DNA from: Halocafeteria seosinensis
Lineage: Eukaryota > Sar > Bigyra > Bicosoecida
Direction: 5' to 3'
Assembly: GCA_001687465.1 (NCBI GenBank)
Contig: LVLI01000566.1
Location: 1 to 61,073, forward strand
DNA length: 61,073 bases
Each line of letters opens with the position of its first letter. Position 1 is the first letter of the stretch. The translations under genes and the position numbers were made by a program. Shown here one piece after another: positions 23,775-34,499 of this stretch. The notes under the pieces are model-generated. The model did not search any database. It saw nothing but the letters and a program-made list of their open reading frames with translations, and was not told where the DNA came from.

Positions 23775-24335
23775 CTACCATTTTATCCCGAAAAGAGTAC
23801 CTTTCTTCTTCTTTGTTCCTTCTAGACCCGCAATCACCTTGTCACCTTGTTCAGCAGGATCTTCTTCTTTTTGCTTGTTGGCTGAGGCCGGCTGCTGCAC
23901 CAAACGATCTGGCCCGAACCCTAAAGAGTTGAGATCCTCCTCCGTCATCAGGCCTCTGCGGAGACGTTCAACAAAGTTCATTACTGTTTAAATCCACAGT
24001 CAAACAGCAACACCGTAGCGTACTTATCCATCCTACACTGCAAATATTCACGAGACTGTTCGGCGCATTTGTAATGCTTCCATTGATTCCGTTTCATGCA
24101 TTGCATAAAGTCCTGCAGAGCCCTACGGTATTCATCAACATTTTACCAGGCTCATCCAACACAACGTCCGTCGAACGCACCTCTTTATAGTCTTTGCAGG
24201 CTCCTTCGTGGTCTAGAGGAAAGGATCCTCTCGCTGCATCCAATAGTCGGTCTTCCGTGTAGAGAGTACCGGCATCATCCACGTCATTGACGTACCTGGA
24301 GCCGTAGGCGCAGGAGCTCTATGTGCGCTACTCAT
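23775..24335 (-). CDS. COX19: COX19-like twin CX9C mitochondrial protein
   Basis: Intermembrane-space protein needed for copper supply to cytochrome c oxidase. It is rebuilt from four exons: 24335-24296, 24233-24181, 24112-24024 and 23955-23775. The introns are 62, 68 and 68 nt and all junctions are in phase, giving 120 residues. The family signature GSFPLDHEGACK starts at residue 16. Both CX9C motifs are intact (Cys26/Cys36 and Cys47/Cys57, the second as KCAEQSREYLQC), followed by RMDKGLMTEEDLNSLGFG, matching the conserved end of COX19. No presequence is seen, as expected for Mia40-imported proteins. The C-terminal 45 residues are basic and not conserved (KKKKGTLFGIKW). No single exon is long enough to be obvious alone. 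Its 3' end lies 16 bases from the convergent thioredoxin-like gene. Confidence 0.93.
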
Positions 24336-24643
24336 TGTCCTCTCCGTTTAATAAGTCAGGTGACCTGCCATCCTTGCCACAAGCATAAGCATCCCCGAGG
24401 TATGACAATTCTACATACATGGGAATCTATTGGAGTGCAGTAACTCGAGCCAACAACCATCTAATGTGAACTGCTTTGAAAGGACACGGTAGCAGTCAAA
24501 TGATCCATTGGCTTTCTTCGAACAACGCGCCCTAGAACGGGTGTCAACTTACAGCCTAGTAGCTAGTAGTAACCTTTGTCGATGGCATGATCACCAAAGT
24601 ATAATTTAAGTGGCGTTACGAACGGGGAAGTTGGTATCGCAAT

Positions 24644-25341
24644 ATGTCGGGAAACCTGAGCAGCGAAGACTTCACTTCACTTGGCACACGGCGGATGATC
24701 TACGGCTGGAATTTGGGGTTGTAGGATTCGAGAAGCACATGCAGGACTTTAGGAGCAGAGCAGAAGCAACAACACCAGCAACGGGACTCAATGATGAAGC
24801 AATCGCAGAAGAACAAGGCCCGGTGGCGAATAGCGAGTCCACTGTATATTGACGGAATCATACACGAAGTACCATGGAATGATATATTGAAGATTAAAGG
24901 TGCGCCACTTGTGCCAACCCTAAAATTGGCCTATGCTGTGCCAACCCTGGCATGCCACCGCCCCAGTGCCACTTGGCACGTCACGCACGTCCTAACCGTG
25001 AACACCAAGGTTCCCCCGACAACGACGAAAAAGGTGGTTCAGGACCTTCATGTGGTTCCTGGCGGAGGTCCTCTACCAGGAAACAATACATCCATGGATT
25101 CTCTGAGTGATCGGTTGCTCAAATGGTTGAACGATTACATCCAACGCAAGGAATGGAAGGATGCGGTCAACTTCCCGGCCTGTGGGCTATCTGTCACATT
25201 TGTGTGTGTGAGGTGTCTAATGAATGGAAAAAGCGCATCCAGAGAAAGCCCCGAGTTGACTTCAGCGAACAGTCTTTTGATTCAGTACAAAGTACGGTGC
25301 TACCATTTCCGCTGGTTGCTGGGCAACAAATCTTGACTTGA
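24644..25341 (+). CDS. Hypothetical protein with very short introns
   Basis: A three-exon model is in phase throughout: 24644-24720, 24745-25165 and 25213-25341, giving 208 residues. It starts MSGNLSSEDFTSLGTRRMIY. The middle exon has KNKARWRIASPLYIDG, HEVPWNDILKIKGAPLVP and LLKWLNDYIQRKEWKDA. The last exon reads VSNEWKKRIQRKPRVDF and ends LVAGQQILT. Introns are only 24 nt (GTAGGATTCG...ATGCAG) and 47 nt (GTCAAC...GTGAG). The second intron is almost wholly the 42-bp repeat also found at 1166-1207. No family recognised. Part of the middle exon (about 24900-25010), with a repeated GTGCCAACCCT, could be a further intron. Confidence 0.5.
25169..25210. repeat. 42-bp dispersed repeat, copy 2, inside an intron
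   Basis: Matches 1166-1207 with one mismatch. It spans all but three bases at the left and two at the right of the predicted 47-nt intron 25166-25212. Near-identity between an intron and a distant non-coding site suggests a mobile or duplicated intron rather than chance. Confidence 0.85.
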
Positions 25342-26664
25342 GAAAATACCGGTACTCCATTCATTTCATATCGGAATTTACCGGAATAATTCTCCACATG
25401 TTATCTTTAACTGTCGTTGTAATTCCTAGACACAGTGTAACAACTTCACCTGTTTCATCCCATTTGTTTGAATCATAGTCGAGCGTATACGCCACCACTT
25501 GGTTACATCTAATGTCTTGCATCGGTTAGAGTTTTCGTATATTTATGGGCGCCGGTTAGGGTATCGTGTTTATTGTTTCAGGAACAAGAAGGTACGAGAA
25601 AACGAAGGGCCAGGCTCGAGGAGAACCTGGCAAGGTCCGTAGTTACAACGGGACACTATAGACTAGGTTGCTGGATGAACTCCAGAGCCTGCAGCTGAGA
25701 GTGCCTCTTGATGGTGGGTTGAGGGTCTCATAAATTGCAGGATTGGAGTAATGAACCGTTTGGTGTTTAAAAACCGGCCCACCTTTACTGGTGAGAACCG
25801 TTGGCAACTGAGCTCGCTAAAAACCTCAAGTCATTGGTGTGCTAGGCCTACTGAGGTGCACGATCAATTTTTACCTGCTCAATTGAGGTTGATATCGGCT
25901 CGGCAGTTCCACGCGTTGCTAAGGAATACCTATTACGTTTCAAAATCTCTCGATATTCTGTTTCTGCCGTCTTGTAAGTAAGATGTACGGTGAAACCCGG
26001 TGCGGCTTCTTGCGATACTCTCGTAGATGGAGTGAGTCCCATCTCACTGCTGATGTTATTTCATAACTCTTATTGAACATTTCACATCTCTGTTTTAGGG
26101 GCTTTTCCAGATTGCTCATCATGCGACACACTCCTTGTGATTCTTACGCATCTCCTGACTCTTATGTAGTCTTCCCTGATACCAAAGTAGCCGGTTTGTT
26201 TCATTCCGCTGCATCCACCAGTGTATGGGACTTGCTAAAGTGTGCTGTTGATACAATGGGCCTTTCCAGATGCAACCATTGAGTGGTGCATGATGAATCA
26301 TTGATGTTGTCCCCGTCAACTCATCGCTAGTCCGTTGCTGTGCGTTAATCCAAAGCCCGTGGTGGTTTGCGGATAAATCAATTGGTTTATAGAGCTGCAT
26401 TATTTTCCACCACAAGGGGTGAAGCGCCGCTAGTGGTAGTGTCGCCATCTCTCTCCAATATATGATTGCGCCCTGGGGCAATCTGCGAGCGTGATGACAT
26501 TCTCCTCCCAAAACCCGGGTCCTAATTCAGGGTCGATAGGGGACTTGTATCGAAGTTACGTTGGCAATACATCCCTTTCGTAACTTGGCAATAGGCGCCC
26601 CTTTCCTTCACTTTCCTTGTTCCTCCCGTCTTCCTTCTATCGATCTACCCTAAAGAGCGATGTT
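25342..26664. other. Gene-poor stretch, possibly with an eroded mobile element
   Basis: No complete gene found. Minus-strand frames at 25848-26042, 25940-26131 and 26119-26511 are open but short, in different frames and without start codons. The last contains RRLPQGAIIYW and many Trp and His residues, faintly like a degraded retroelement polyprotein. No LTR, terminal repeat or target-site duplication could be recognised. Treat as unassigned. Confidence 0.4.
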
Positions 26665-27469
26665 TTACCCTTTCCTCGGGCCAAAGTAGTCAAACATACT
26701 TTTATTGTTTTGAATAGCATTCTTCTTTTTTGTTGTGCTCGGTTTCTTCTTACTTCCGGACCTTGACGTATCAAGGTTCCAGCTTTCTTTGTTTAGCGAG
26801 GAAACATCAGCAGTCCTGGACCGTAACATGGAGGAGTGTTTTTCGTTTACTGAATTTAGCCCTTCTTGTTGTATGGCAGACTCACTACCACAGGTTAACC
26901 CTTTCCAGATTCTGTCATCACATGCGCTCACCCAAAGCTCTCCTCTTCCGTATATCCGTTTCCGGCTTCCCTCGCGTTGAAATGATTGAACAACTTCACT
27001 AGGAGGGTGAAAATGGCGAGCCTTTGCGACTCCGACCACGCCATGGTCTTTCATCGTTGGCTCTCTCTGCTTCCTACTATCATCCGTAGACTTCGCATTG
27101 TCGCCGCGGTTCTCTTCCTCAGTTGGAACTCTCCCGGATACCATTGTCAGTTTCGGTGCGGGTGAGACACTCGCACTTCTCGAAACGGCATTGCCTTCGG
27201 ACGATTGAGATGGCAAAAATTCGTCACAAAATATCCAATCTGTCTCTTCGTCGGCGTGACGCTTGTGAGCCTGGTTGGTTCTGTCGTTGAGTGCCATATC
27301 TGGCGTAACTTTTGGACCTGTTATTCGTTTGTACCGCACAATTGCAACCTGTGAGTATACTCAGACGCTTGGGATTCAAACATACAGTCCCATGAGTCCG
27401 ATTTATCTGTTCTGCGCGCCAAAACCGAGGGGATTCAAATCCCTCCCAAGAAAATGGATCTACCGTAAG
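26665..27469 (-). CDS. Nuclear-type protein with a PIP-box-like C-terminus, 5' part missing
   Basis: Two exons join in phase: 27469-27386 and 27348-26665, with a 37-nt intron (GTATGT...CTCACAG). Exon A reads VDPFSWEGFESPRFWRAEQ and exon B continues AIVRYKRITGPKVTPD. Exon A follows an acceptor-like AAAAG at 27470-27474, so earlier exons are missing. The middle of the protein is polar and disordered, rich in Ser, Lys and Glu. A lysine cluster (KKKPSTTKKKN) looks like a nuclear localisation signal, and the last residues are NKSMFDYFGPRKG. This resembles a PCNA-interacting peptide (Q-x-x-h-x-x-a-a) with Asn in place of Gln. A role in DNA replication or repair is inference from that tail; I do not recognise the family. 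Confidence 0.6.
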
Positions 27470-27474
27470 CTTTT

Positions 27475-27867
27475 CCTATATACCATTTACCACACACCTG
27501 TGTGGTTGATTATATACTGACAATGCCTGGCAGCCTGCTTTGGTGTGGATCACTCTGCGTGTGGAGCTGGCCCACTGGAGCAGTATACGCGTTTGGACCC
27601 TTGTGAACTTGAGAAGGGTAGACTGAGTGCACCGAGATAATGAACGCAAGAAAACCGTATTGTTGTCGCTGATTGATTCAACGTGGTGGAGCACAGCTTA
27701 GGACCGTACATGACACCCTATTTGGGGTATCTTAGTACTTAGCTGACTTGGAGTTACCGAGGAGCTACACTTCCTCTCGTCAGTTTGGTCCATGATAAAT
27801 AAAGTCCCTGTCCTGACCTATACTCTTATTCCTCCGCATCAATTTTTGATTGCATACCTTTTAAAAA
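27475..27867. other. Unresolved stretch upstream of the PIP-like gene
   Basis: May contain the missing 5' exons of the minus-strand gene ending at 26665, but no junction with correct phase was found. No other gene is visible. Confidence 0.4.
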
Positions 27868-28349
27868 TTACTTGATAAATCGAGGTACTTGTATGAATTC
27901 ATACTCGCGCAAACTTCCTGGCTCTCTTAACACCATATAGCGGACGCAGAATCTCCAACAGCCGATCACCTGAAACTCCTTGGATCTGTGCAAACTTTTT
28001 GTCTGCTCAATCTTCCTCTTTTGTGCCAACTTATATTCCAGACATAGCATGGCTAATCCGTCGTGGATCGCTCCATAATTAGTAGGCATAATATTCTCCC
28101 AGTATGCAACAAATAAATGTTTCACTTTGCCGAAGAGACCCGAAGATGCGCGTATTCAGCCCCAGTGCCCTGGTTCTGTTGGCTACTGTGTCCCTGTATG
28201 ACCATATTTTGTCGGTGTAAAGTCAGCTGTGCGAGTCTCCCATCCAGGGAGGAGAAAAAGGCTCGAAGCGGCGAGCTCACGTTCCGTTGATTCCGGCCGA
28301 GAACATACCCGGTTGGTGGCTTCATACAGCTTCTACAGCGCTCATTCAA
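27868..28349 (-). CDS. Hypothetical protein, exon structure unresolved
   Basis: Two adjoining minus-strand frames look coding. One is 28122-28349 (SPLRAFFSSLDGRLAQLTLH). The other is 27868-28125 (VAYWENIMPTNYGAIHDGLA, then LHRSKEFQVIGCWRFCVRYM, ending EFIQVPRFIK). They overlap by a few bases in different frames, so a small intron or a sequence error must link them; I could not find a junction with correct phase. Neither has a convincing ATG. A strict branch-point-like TACTAAT occurs at about 28078-28084. No family recognised. Confidence 0.35.
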
Positions 28350-28441
28350 GATCGTCCAGCCCTTGTATAGATAAAATCACGTCCGTGGCTGTCTGCTACT
28401 GAGAAAGAGAGTGATCGGAAGCTCTCGTGAGCAGTGAGAAC

Positions 28442-30868
28442 ATGGGGGAGACACAGAGACGTAAGTGGGTTTTCTCCTTTATCAGCGTTCCACAAGGCGT
28501 ATATTAGCTCAAACTGTGTATTCGATGGTCATTTTGTTGTTTTCCCTTCTACAGCAGTGTATGACGGTCCACCATGGACGCTACAAGGGTACCATACTGC
28601 GTCGGGTCACTCGGAAAAACTCGGGGAAATTTGGCGAATGGTAGGAGTTGCGCACTCATTCAACTCGGTCTTTATTTGCATACTTGTTTCTCTCTTGCTT
28701 CATTGTGTGCTCGAATGCAGAACCTTAGATCCCCCGAAGGATTCTCTGATACTCTCCGATGGTCTAAAGAAAAGGCCTATGGGATTCCTCGCCGCTACCA
28801 CCTATGGGGCTCGACGGCTGAGGTTAACAATGATCCTGAAAAAACTGGTCCACCGGGTAAAGAAGAGTTCCAACAGCAGCGGAGACCTCGAAGTACTTCT
28901 GTTCCCGAGGAAGGATCGGCGACGCGGAGTCGCAGTGAAGGGAAAGAGCACGAAAATGTACACCGTCGTCGCTCACAGTCTGTGGATCGAAGTACCGGAA
29001 CGAAACGATCGTCGACTGGTCTTCCACGCTTTCGCACGAGAACAAGATCACTTGAAAGACAGGAATGGCGAAAAGAACGGATCACCCAGCTCGCAAAGCG
29101 TACAGTTAGCACCTCATCGCTGAACGAAACCGCAGGAGGTGGCGGTGCACTCTACGAGCGTTGGAAGAAGGCAGAACAGATACAACCACTACCGCGCGAA
29201 AAAATATTTGGAAGGCAGGATCCGGTCACAAATCGCTTTTCGCGCTCGCTTACTACAACTCCCCATAATCTCTTTGAATCCTCACTCCGACCCTCTAGCC
29301 ATGACCTAAAAGGACAATTGCGCCGGGGTCTGTCTCATAAAGTAATGGACGACATATCATACGGAGCAGATCGAGAACTGTTCGGTGACGTAAATGAGTC
29401 GAGATTTGTATGCGATACTCAGAAGGGTCCAACGGATTTGGCTGACTATTCATTGGCGCACCATGCATATGAGGTTGGAAGCCAGCAGACGAACCTGGAA
29501 AGATTCTACTTCGATGGATTTCCAGCCGATCCGCTGCTATTTTACAGACAAAGACAGAAAGAACTTCATGAATTTGAGCGAAGAACAAATCTCCGCCCGT
29601 CCTGGAATCCATCTACTTATATACCTCCTCATAGTCCCGGAACAGAAATGGGAGGTATATCAGCAGGACTAAGTACCCTCACGAGCAAGAAGGTTACTAC
29701 GGAGGAAGGATCGTACGCGGCACAGTTCGCCGCCAAGTCACCGAAGCGTAACCAACCTACTGCAGCCGAAACTGGTGGTGAGCGGGGACAAATAGGAACA
29801 CAGCTATTTCCTCCTCAGCCGCATCTAAACAGTGGTGGTTTCATTAGTCCGGTAAAGTCTAACAGTGCCGTAAGCGCTCACGTTTACCCTGAACAGACCG
29901 GGCTACGGATGGGCGATTTGGAAACCCCAAGGGTTCGGCCACTACGAACTCGGTATGAGCCTCTAGGCCATGAACTTCCTAATGGTACTAGGAACGCCCA
30001 AGTGCGAACCTTTCAGCCTCAATCACACTCCCAGTCTTGTGTGAATAGGGAATTTACGAGTGCAGCGACTGATGAGAGAGGGTATCATGAGTCCCAACCT
30101 GGGTCTGCCGTTAGCTTTGACATCAACAAACACATTACAGCCGCTGGGAAGGAGAGTATATCAAACGGCCGAGCGGCGGAATTCTTACAGAGGAGATGGT
30201 ACCATCAGCAAAACCACTCCCCGAGTAGTCACGAAGCCACGGCATCTACTCGTCCGTCATCTAGCAACAAGGGGACAGATTTACAGGTCTCTACTTCCAT
30301 GGATGCACAGGACTACCGTCATAGTTCCTCGCCCCTTTCTTCTGTGGCTTCAGAACCCGAAGCACCGCGCCATCATCGATTCAAGGAGGTCGATAACCCC
30401 GGAGAAGTTGATGAACATGCTCAACAGCAGCAACAGGGTGAAAACCAGAACACAGTAGGCGGTATGCCGTCAAAGGATGTAATGAAATTTCTGAATCGAA
30501 AACTGCAGAGCTATTCTGCTCCCGCCCAGGGTAAGAAGACCAATCACAGAAATGAGAGGTCGCCAAAATCACGATCGGTTTATCACTACCTAAAGAAATT
30601 TAAGCAAAAAATTGGGGGAAAAGAGCTCGTACGACTCTGCGAGCAATGGTTTTCCGAACAGTGTCCAGAAGTGCCTCTGCAAGAGATCGAAAGACTGCTT
30701 GTCCGTCCCGACCAACTGAATCATATTCTGGAGGGTAAACATAAGAGCAAGCATCTGTTCTCAAACGAGGATATCAAGCAGCTCGCCCACTATTTTGACG
30801 TCACGCAGTCCGGCTACGTGGACGTATACGTGCTGGGGCTAGCCGTCTCCGCTGTTGAACAGCAGTGA
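28442..30868 (+). CDS. Large disordered protein with EF-hand-like C-terminus
   Basis: Three exons (28442-28460, 28555-28640, 28721-30868), with introns of 94 nt (GTAAGT...CTACAG) and 80 nt (GTAGGA...ATGCAG). Both junctions are in phase and give 750 residues. The N-terminus reads MGETQRPVYDGPPWTLQGYH and then DTLRWSKEKAYGIPRRYHLW. The long middle is polar and rich in Ser, Arg, Gln and Pro, so probably disordered. The last 120 residues are folded-looking and helical (IGGKELVRLCEQWFSEQCPE). They end with an EF-hand-like loop, FDVTQSGYVDVYVLG, that follows the D-x-x-x-S-G-x-x-D spacing but has weak calcium ligands. Such architecture occurs in cytoskeletal and ciliary proteins; that role is inferred only. 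It is a gene whose start needs the 19-nt first exon. Confidence 0.8.
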
Positions 30869-31304
30869 AAGAAACAGGCCGGAAAGTAGTGGCGCTGAAG
30901 TGCTTACATACAGAAATACAGTGTATCGAGTATGTGGACCAACTGCGTAGGAGGTTCAGGTACGTCATAGTCAGTTCGTTAATTCCGCTCCCAGTGGCCT
31001 TCCACGCTGAGATGTGTGCATACGATTGTACAACCACTGCATGTTCACACCCACATTAATATACAGCTCGCATATTGAGGACTACGCAACGTCAACTGAC
31101 ATGCTAGCGTCATTCAAGTTTCACGGGCAGCTCCCGAGGTCGCTTTGCGGAGCTGCCTGAATCCACATACAGAACCATTACTAGCATGAATGATATGGGT
31201 CACCACTAACACGCACATACAACCTGAATCAGTCGTTGCCTTCTTTCTACTTATAAACAGGGAGCTGCAAGCAAGAGACGAAACCGAAGAAGAAAAAAAA
31301 AAGC
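30869..31304. other. Intergenic stretch
   Basis: No coding exon or repeat recognised. It ends with an A-rich run on the plus strand, which is the terminator of the tRNA gene. Confidence 0.6.
31293..31302 (-). terminator. RNA polymerase III terminator of tRNA-Lys
   Basis: A run of ten A on the plus strand (ten T on the tRNA strand) begins two bases after the tRNA 3' end, the standard Pol III stop signal. Confidence 0.9.
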
Positions 31305-31377
31305 ACCTCGCACGGGGCTCGAACCCGTGGCCTTGTGATTAAAAGTCACACGCTCTACCGAACTGAGCTAGCGAGGC
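31305..31377 (-). tRNA. tRNA-Lys (anticodon UUU)
   Basis: A 73-base cloverleaf without intron. The acceptor stem GCCTCGC pairs with GCGAGGT (first pair G-U). The D-arm is GCTC...GAGC, the anticodon arm TGTGA-CTTTTAA-TCACA has anticodon TTT, the variable loop has five bases, and the T-arm is ACGGG-TTCGAGC-CCCGT. The A-box (TAGCTCAGTTCGG) and B-box (GGTTCGAGCCC) promoter elements are intact. A ten-T terminator follows. It reads AAA (and AAG by wobble) lysine codons. Confidence 0.97.
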
Positions 31378-31880
31378 GGGCACCTGATATCAGGTACTGA
31401 AANGAAACAAGGCCCTTNTTTACATCTATAATNCTCGGTTCCAACAGTTTTCTCTGTTTGCCGATTTAGCGCTCTGTTTCCATTGAACGCATCTATGGGA
31501 ACATCAACCATAACGCAGAGACAACACAGAGAGGGAGTGGTCTCGACCAGATACACTGTAAGGTAGAATGGAGTCCTTCACAACCGAACAATCATTTCCG
31601 CGCTTCACCACAGAGGGGAATTCCGCCAAGATGCCCCGAATCGTGTTCATGGCTGGTCTAGACGACCGTTTCTCAGTATTGCCCACTACTAGGCTTTTGT
31701 ATCCGTCTACCGGTCCAAGCTAGTGGTGATTGGGCCACGGAATAGAGCGTAAAACGGGGATCCTGCGAGGTCGCACGCCAGACACCGGTAGTCCCAAACC
31801 TCATCTGGAGCCTGTATTACGCCCTCGTACGCTTTGACAGCACCTTGTAGCGGATCGATTCACGCCAAGGACGGAGAGCC
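31378..31880. other. Intergenic stretch with three ambiguous bases
   Basis: No gene recognised. Unresolved bases (N) stand at 31403, 31418 and 31433, so the assembly is weak here. The 3' half is probably the promoter and leader of the ABC transporter. Confidence 0.6.
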
Positions 31881-34339
31881 ATGCGACGTGCTCTGGGAGA
31901 TCCACGACGGTGGGGAATTGCCTCCGGCGACCCTCGACTCCAACGCCTTCCACACGTCATTTCCAGGTCATGCAAGTATCTTGGACTTCCACGTGCATTT
32001 TCTGGGAACCCTCCGCATGTTCGTGATGTGCCTTCCTCGTCGGAATTGCAGCGTGAATCGGTCTCGTGGAAAGATGTGTGGTCGGTCATCCGGGGAGTGG
32101 GCCGTCCTGGAAGGGAGACCAATGCAGAAGTCGATAAGAAAGATAAAGAGTCAGAGAAGAAGTCTTTAGACAAGGAAACGGTGTACAACATGCTCGCTTT
32201 GCTGAAACCCGAACGACGGAACCTAGCGATTGCAGGAACGACAGTACTGGCCACCACCGGTGTTTCACTGGTGCTACCGAAAGCGGTGGGCACGATACTG
32301 GACATTGCCCTACAGAACAGCGCAGGGGATATGAAAAGTTTTGGTATGGTTCTAGCGGCTTGTTTTGGTCTTCAGAGCGTCCTCATTGCGACCCGGGCGA
32401 GTAAGTGCCGCTTCCGATGCCACGAACCACTACATGTTGGTTGGATTACATATTGCAATGTGCTGCAGGTTTACTTAGTATCAGCAGTGAACGATTGGGT
32501 GCACGTCTTCGATCGTCTCTCTTTGACAATTTACTTGTTCAAGAAACTACCTTCTTCGATAAGTCTCGGGTTGGTGATTTAACCAACAGGTTATCAAACG
32601 ATGTGACGGTGGTACAGAAGTCAATCACTTCGAATGTGGTAGCTGGAATGAGATCATTCCTGATTTCCGTTGGGGGGTTATCGATGCTAGGTAAGCTTGT
32701 CTTAATGATGTTGTTTGATGCATTAGTCGCTTCTTCAACTACTTTGATCGGTTTGCAGTGTACCTATCTCCGAAGCTAGCAATGATTTCAATTGTAGCAC
32801 TGCCGATCACAGCCGTGTCCGCTGTATATTTTGGGAAATACATGAAGCGACAACAGCAACGAGTCCAGCAACACTTGGGAGGAGCACTCTCCTTTGGGGA
32901 AGAGGCCATCGCGAACATTCGTGTAGTGAGGCAATTCGCCAATGAAGACATGGAGTCAAACAAGTTTCGGGGGAAATTGAGAGACTCCTTGAAGGAGGCA
33001 ATGCGCGTCGGGGTAGCAGGAGGATTTTTTGATGGCATTGTTCATTTGTGTGCAAATTTATCGATAATAGGAGTGCTGGGTTACGGAGGTACTCTAATTG
33101 CTAATGGTGAACTTAGTCCAGGGTACGTATGCTACGAGAGGGGAACATCGTTTCACTCTAGTACCAAATAGTAGGTAGTAATGCTTGATCTCCCTTTCTT
33201 TATTCGCAGTGACCTTACGTCATTTTTAATGTACTCATTATATGTGGGTTTTAATTTTAGTGCCTTGTCCTCTGTATACTCGGAGCTATTGAGAGGAGCT
33301 GGTGCTGCGGAGCGTGTTTTCGAAATAATCAACCGTCAACCGACACACACGGTGGTTGTACCTCAGGCCACACGTAGATTGGACAAAGTGATCGGCGATA
33401 TCGTCTTTGACAATGTGTCGTTTCGCTATGATGAAACCAATGAGGATACGCTCAACAACCTGAGTTTCCGTGTTTGCCCAGGTGAAATGGTCGGTATCAC
33501 GGGACCCTCAGGAAGTGGGTATGTCAGCTTCTCTGAACCTCATGCCCGTGTTGCTCTGAAATGACGTATCATCCATCCTTTGAGTACAGAAAATCGACCG
33601 TGATTGCATTGTTAACAAAGCTCTACGAGCCCAACAGTGGACATATATACGCGGATGATGCGGACCTCAGCACCTTAGATTCCCGATGGTGGCGATCGAA
33701 CGTCGGTGTGATACAACAGGAGCCACCTCTGTTCAGCGGTGAGTCTAGGCTCCAGCAATTGTACCTCTAGTTGAACTCCTGCACCGATATAGTGGGTCTG
33801 CAGGGTCCATCCTTGAAAACATTAGATATGGAGATCCAACCAAAACAGACGACGAGGTCTTCGAAGCTGCCCGCATTGCACACGCTACAGAGTTCATCGA
33901 GGACCTTCCTTCCAAGTTTGGTTCGGAAGTGGGCGAAAGGGGTGTACGACTTAGTGGTGGCCAGAAACAACGTGAGTGATGATGACAGGTAGTGGCCGAT
34001 TATTGTATAATATGCGTAACATGATATGCTCTTGCAGGTATTGCTATTGCTAGAGCAATTTTGAGAAACCCCCAGATAGTTGTCCTCGACGAAGCATTTT
34101 CCGCGTTAGATGTAGATAGGGAACGGCAAGTTAATGAAGCGCTGAACGCTACTTTCTTTAAGGGCAAAACCGTGTTTTGCATTGCTCACCGTCTATCTAC
34201 ACTGAGAAACTGTGATCGAATTCTTGTTGTACAAAAGGGAGAACTCTCGGAAGAAGGGACATATACTGGACTCTCTGCCGATAGAACTAGCGTCTTTTCC
34301 AAGCTGATGGCCGAACAGTTTACTCACGAGCCGCAATAA
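31881..34339 (+). CDS. Half ABC transporter, ABCB10/MDL1-like, probably mitochondrial
   Basis: Exporter-type half transporter with one transmembrane domain and one ATPase domain. Seven exons (31881-32400, 32469-32690, 32759-33122, 33210-33518, 33590-33738, 33804-33971, 34038-34339) join in phase to give 677 residues; introns are 66-87 nt. The first 60 residues are Arg-rich with few acids ([19 protein letters not shown]), fitting a mitochondrial presequence. Six membrane helices are expected before the ATPase. Walker A GPSGSGKST is split by an intron at its third Gly codon. The Q-loop is IQQEP, the signature LSGGQKQR, Walker [12 protein letters not shown] (Phe where Thr is usual) and the H-loop IAHRLST. 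Family members export peptides or haem-related compounds from the matrix; the substrate here is unknown. TAP-type assignment is possible but less likely. Confidence 0.92.
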
Positions 34340-34499
34340 TCATGCTGTAGCAGTTTAGCTTCGTAAGCTTTAAGGAACTAGCAGTAATTATACCAAGTGT
34401 TGTAAAATTTTTACAAGTAAAACACAATAACAGAAAATACTAAAGTTATAGTAACACAATTTTGAGCAAGATGCAAGCCCTTATATTCTACCGTTCGAA

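Noticed and set aside
26119-26511. Retroelement-like LPQGA string
   Set aside because: A single short motif in a frame without start, with no reverse transcriptase catalytic motif, LTR or neighbouring integrase. Kept only as a note for the gene-poor stretch.
25241-26640. Search for CRISPR-like or tandem repeat arrays
   Set aside because: No regularly spaced repeats were seen here or elsewhere in the window, and the DNA is clearly eukaryotic nuclear.
28434-29123. 229-codon plus-strand frame overlapping the start of the disordered EF-hand-like protein
   Set aside because: It reads through two introns with good splice signals. Splicing gives the 750-residue protein in a different downstream frame.
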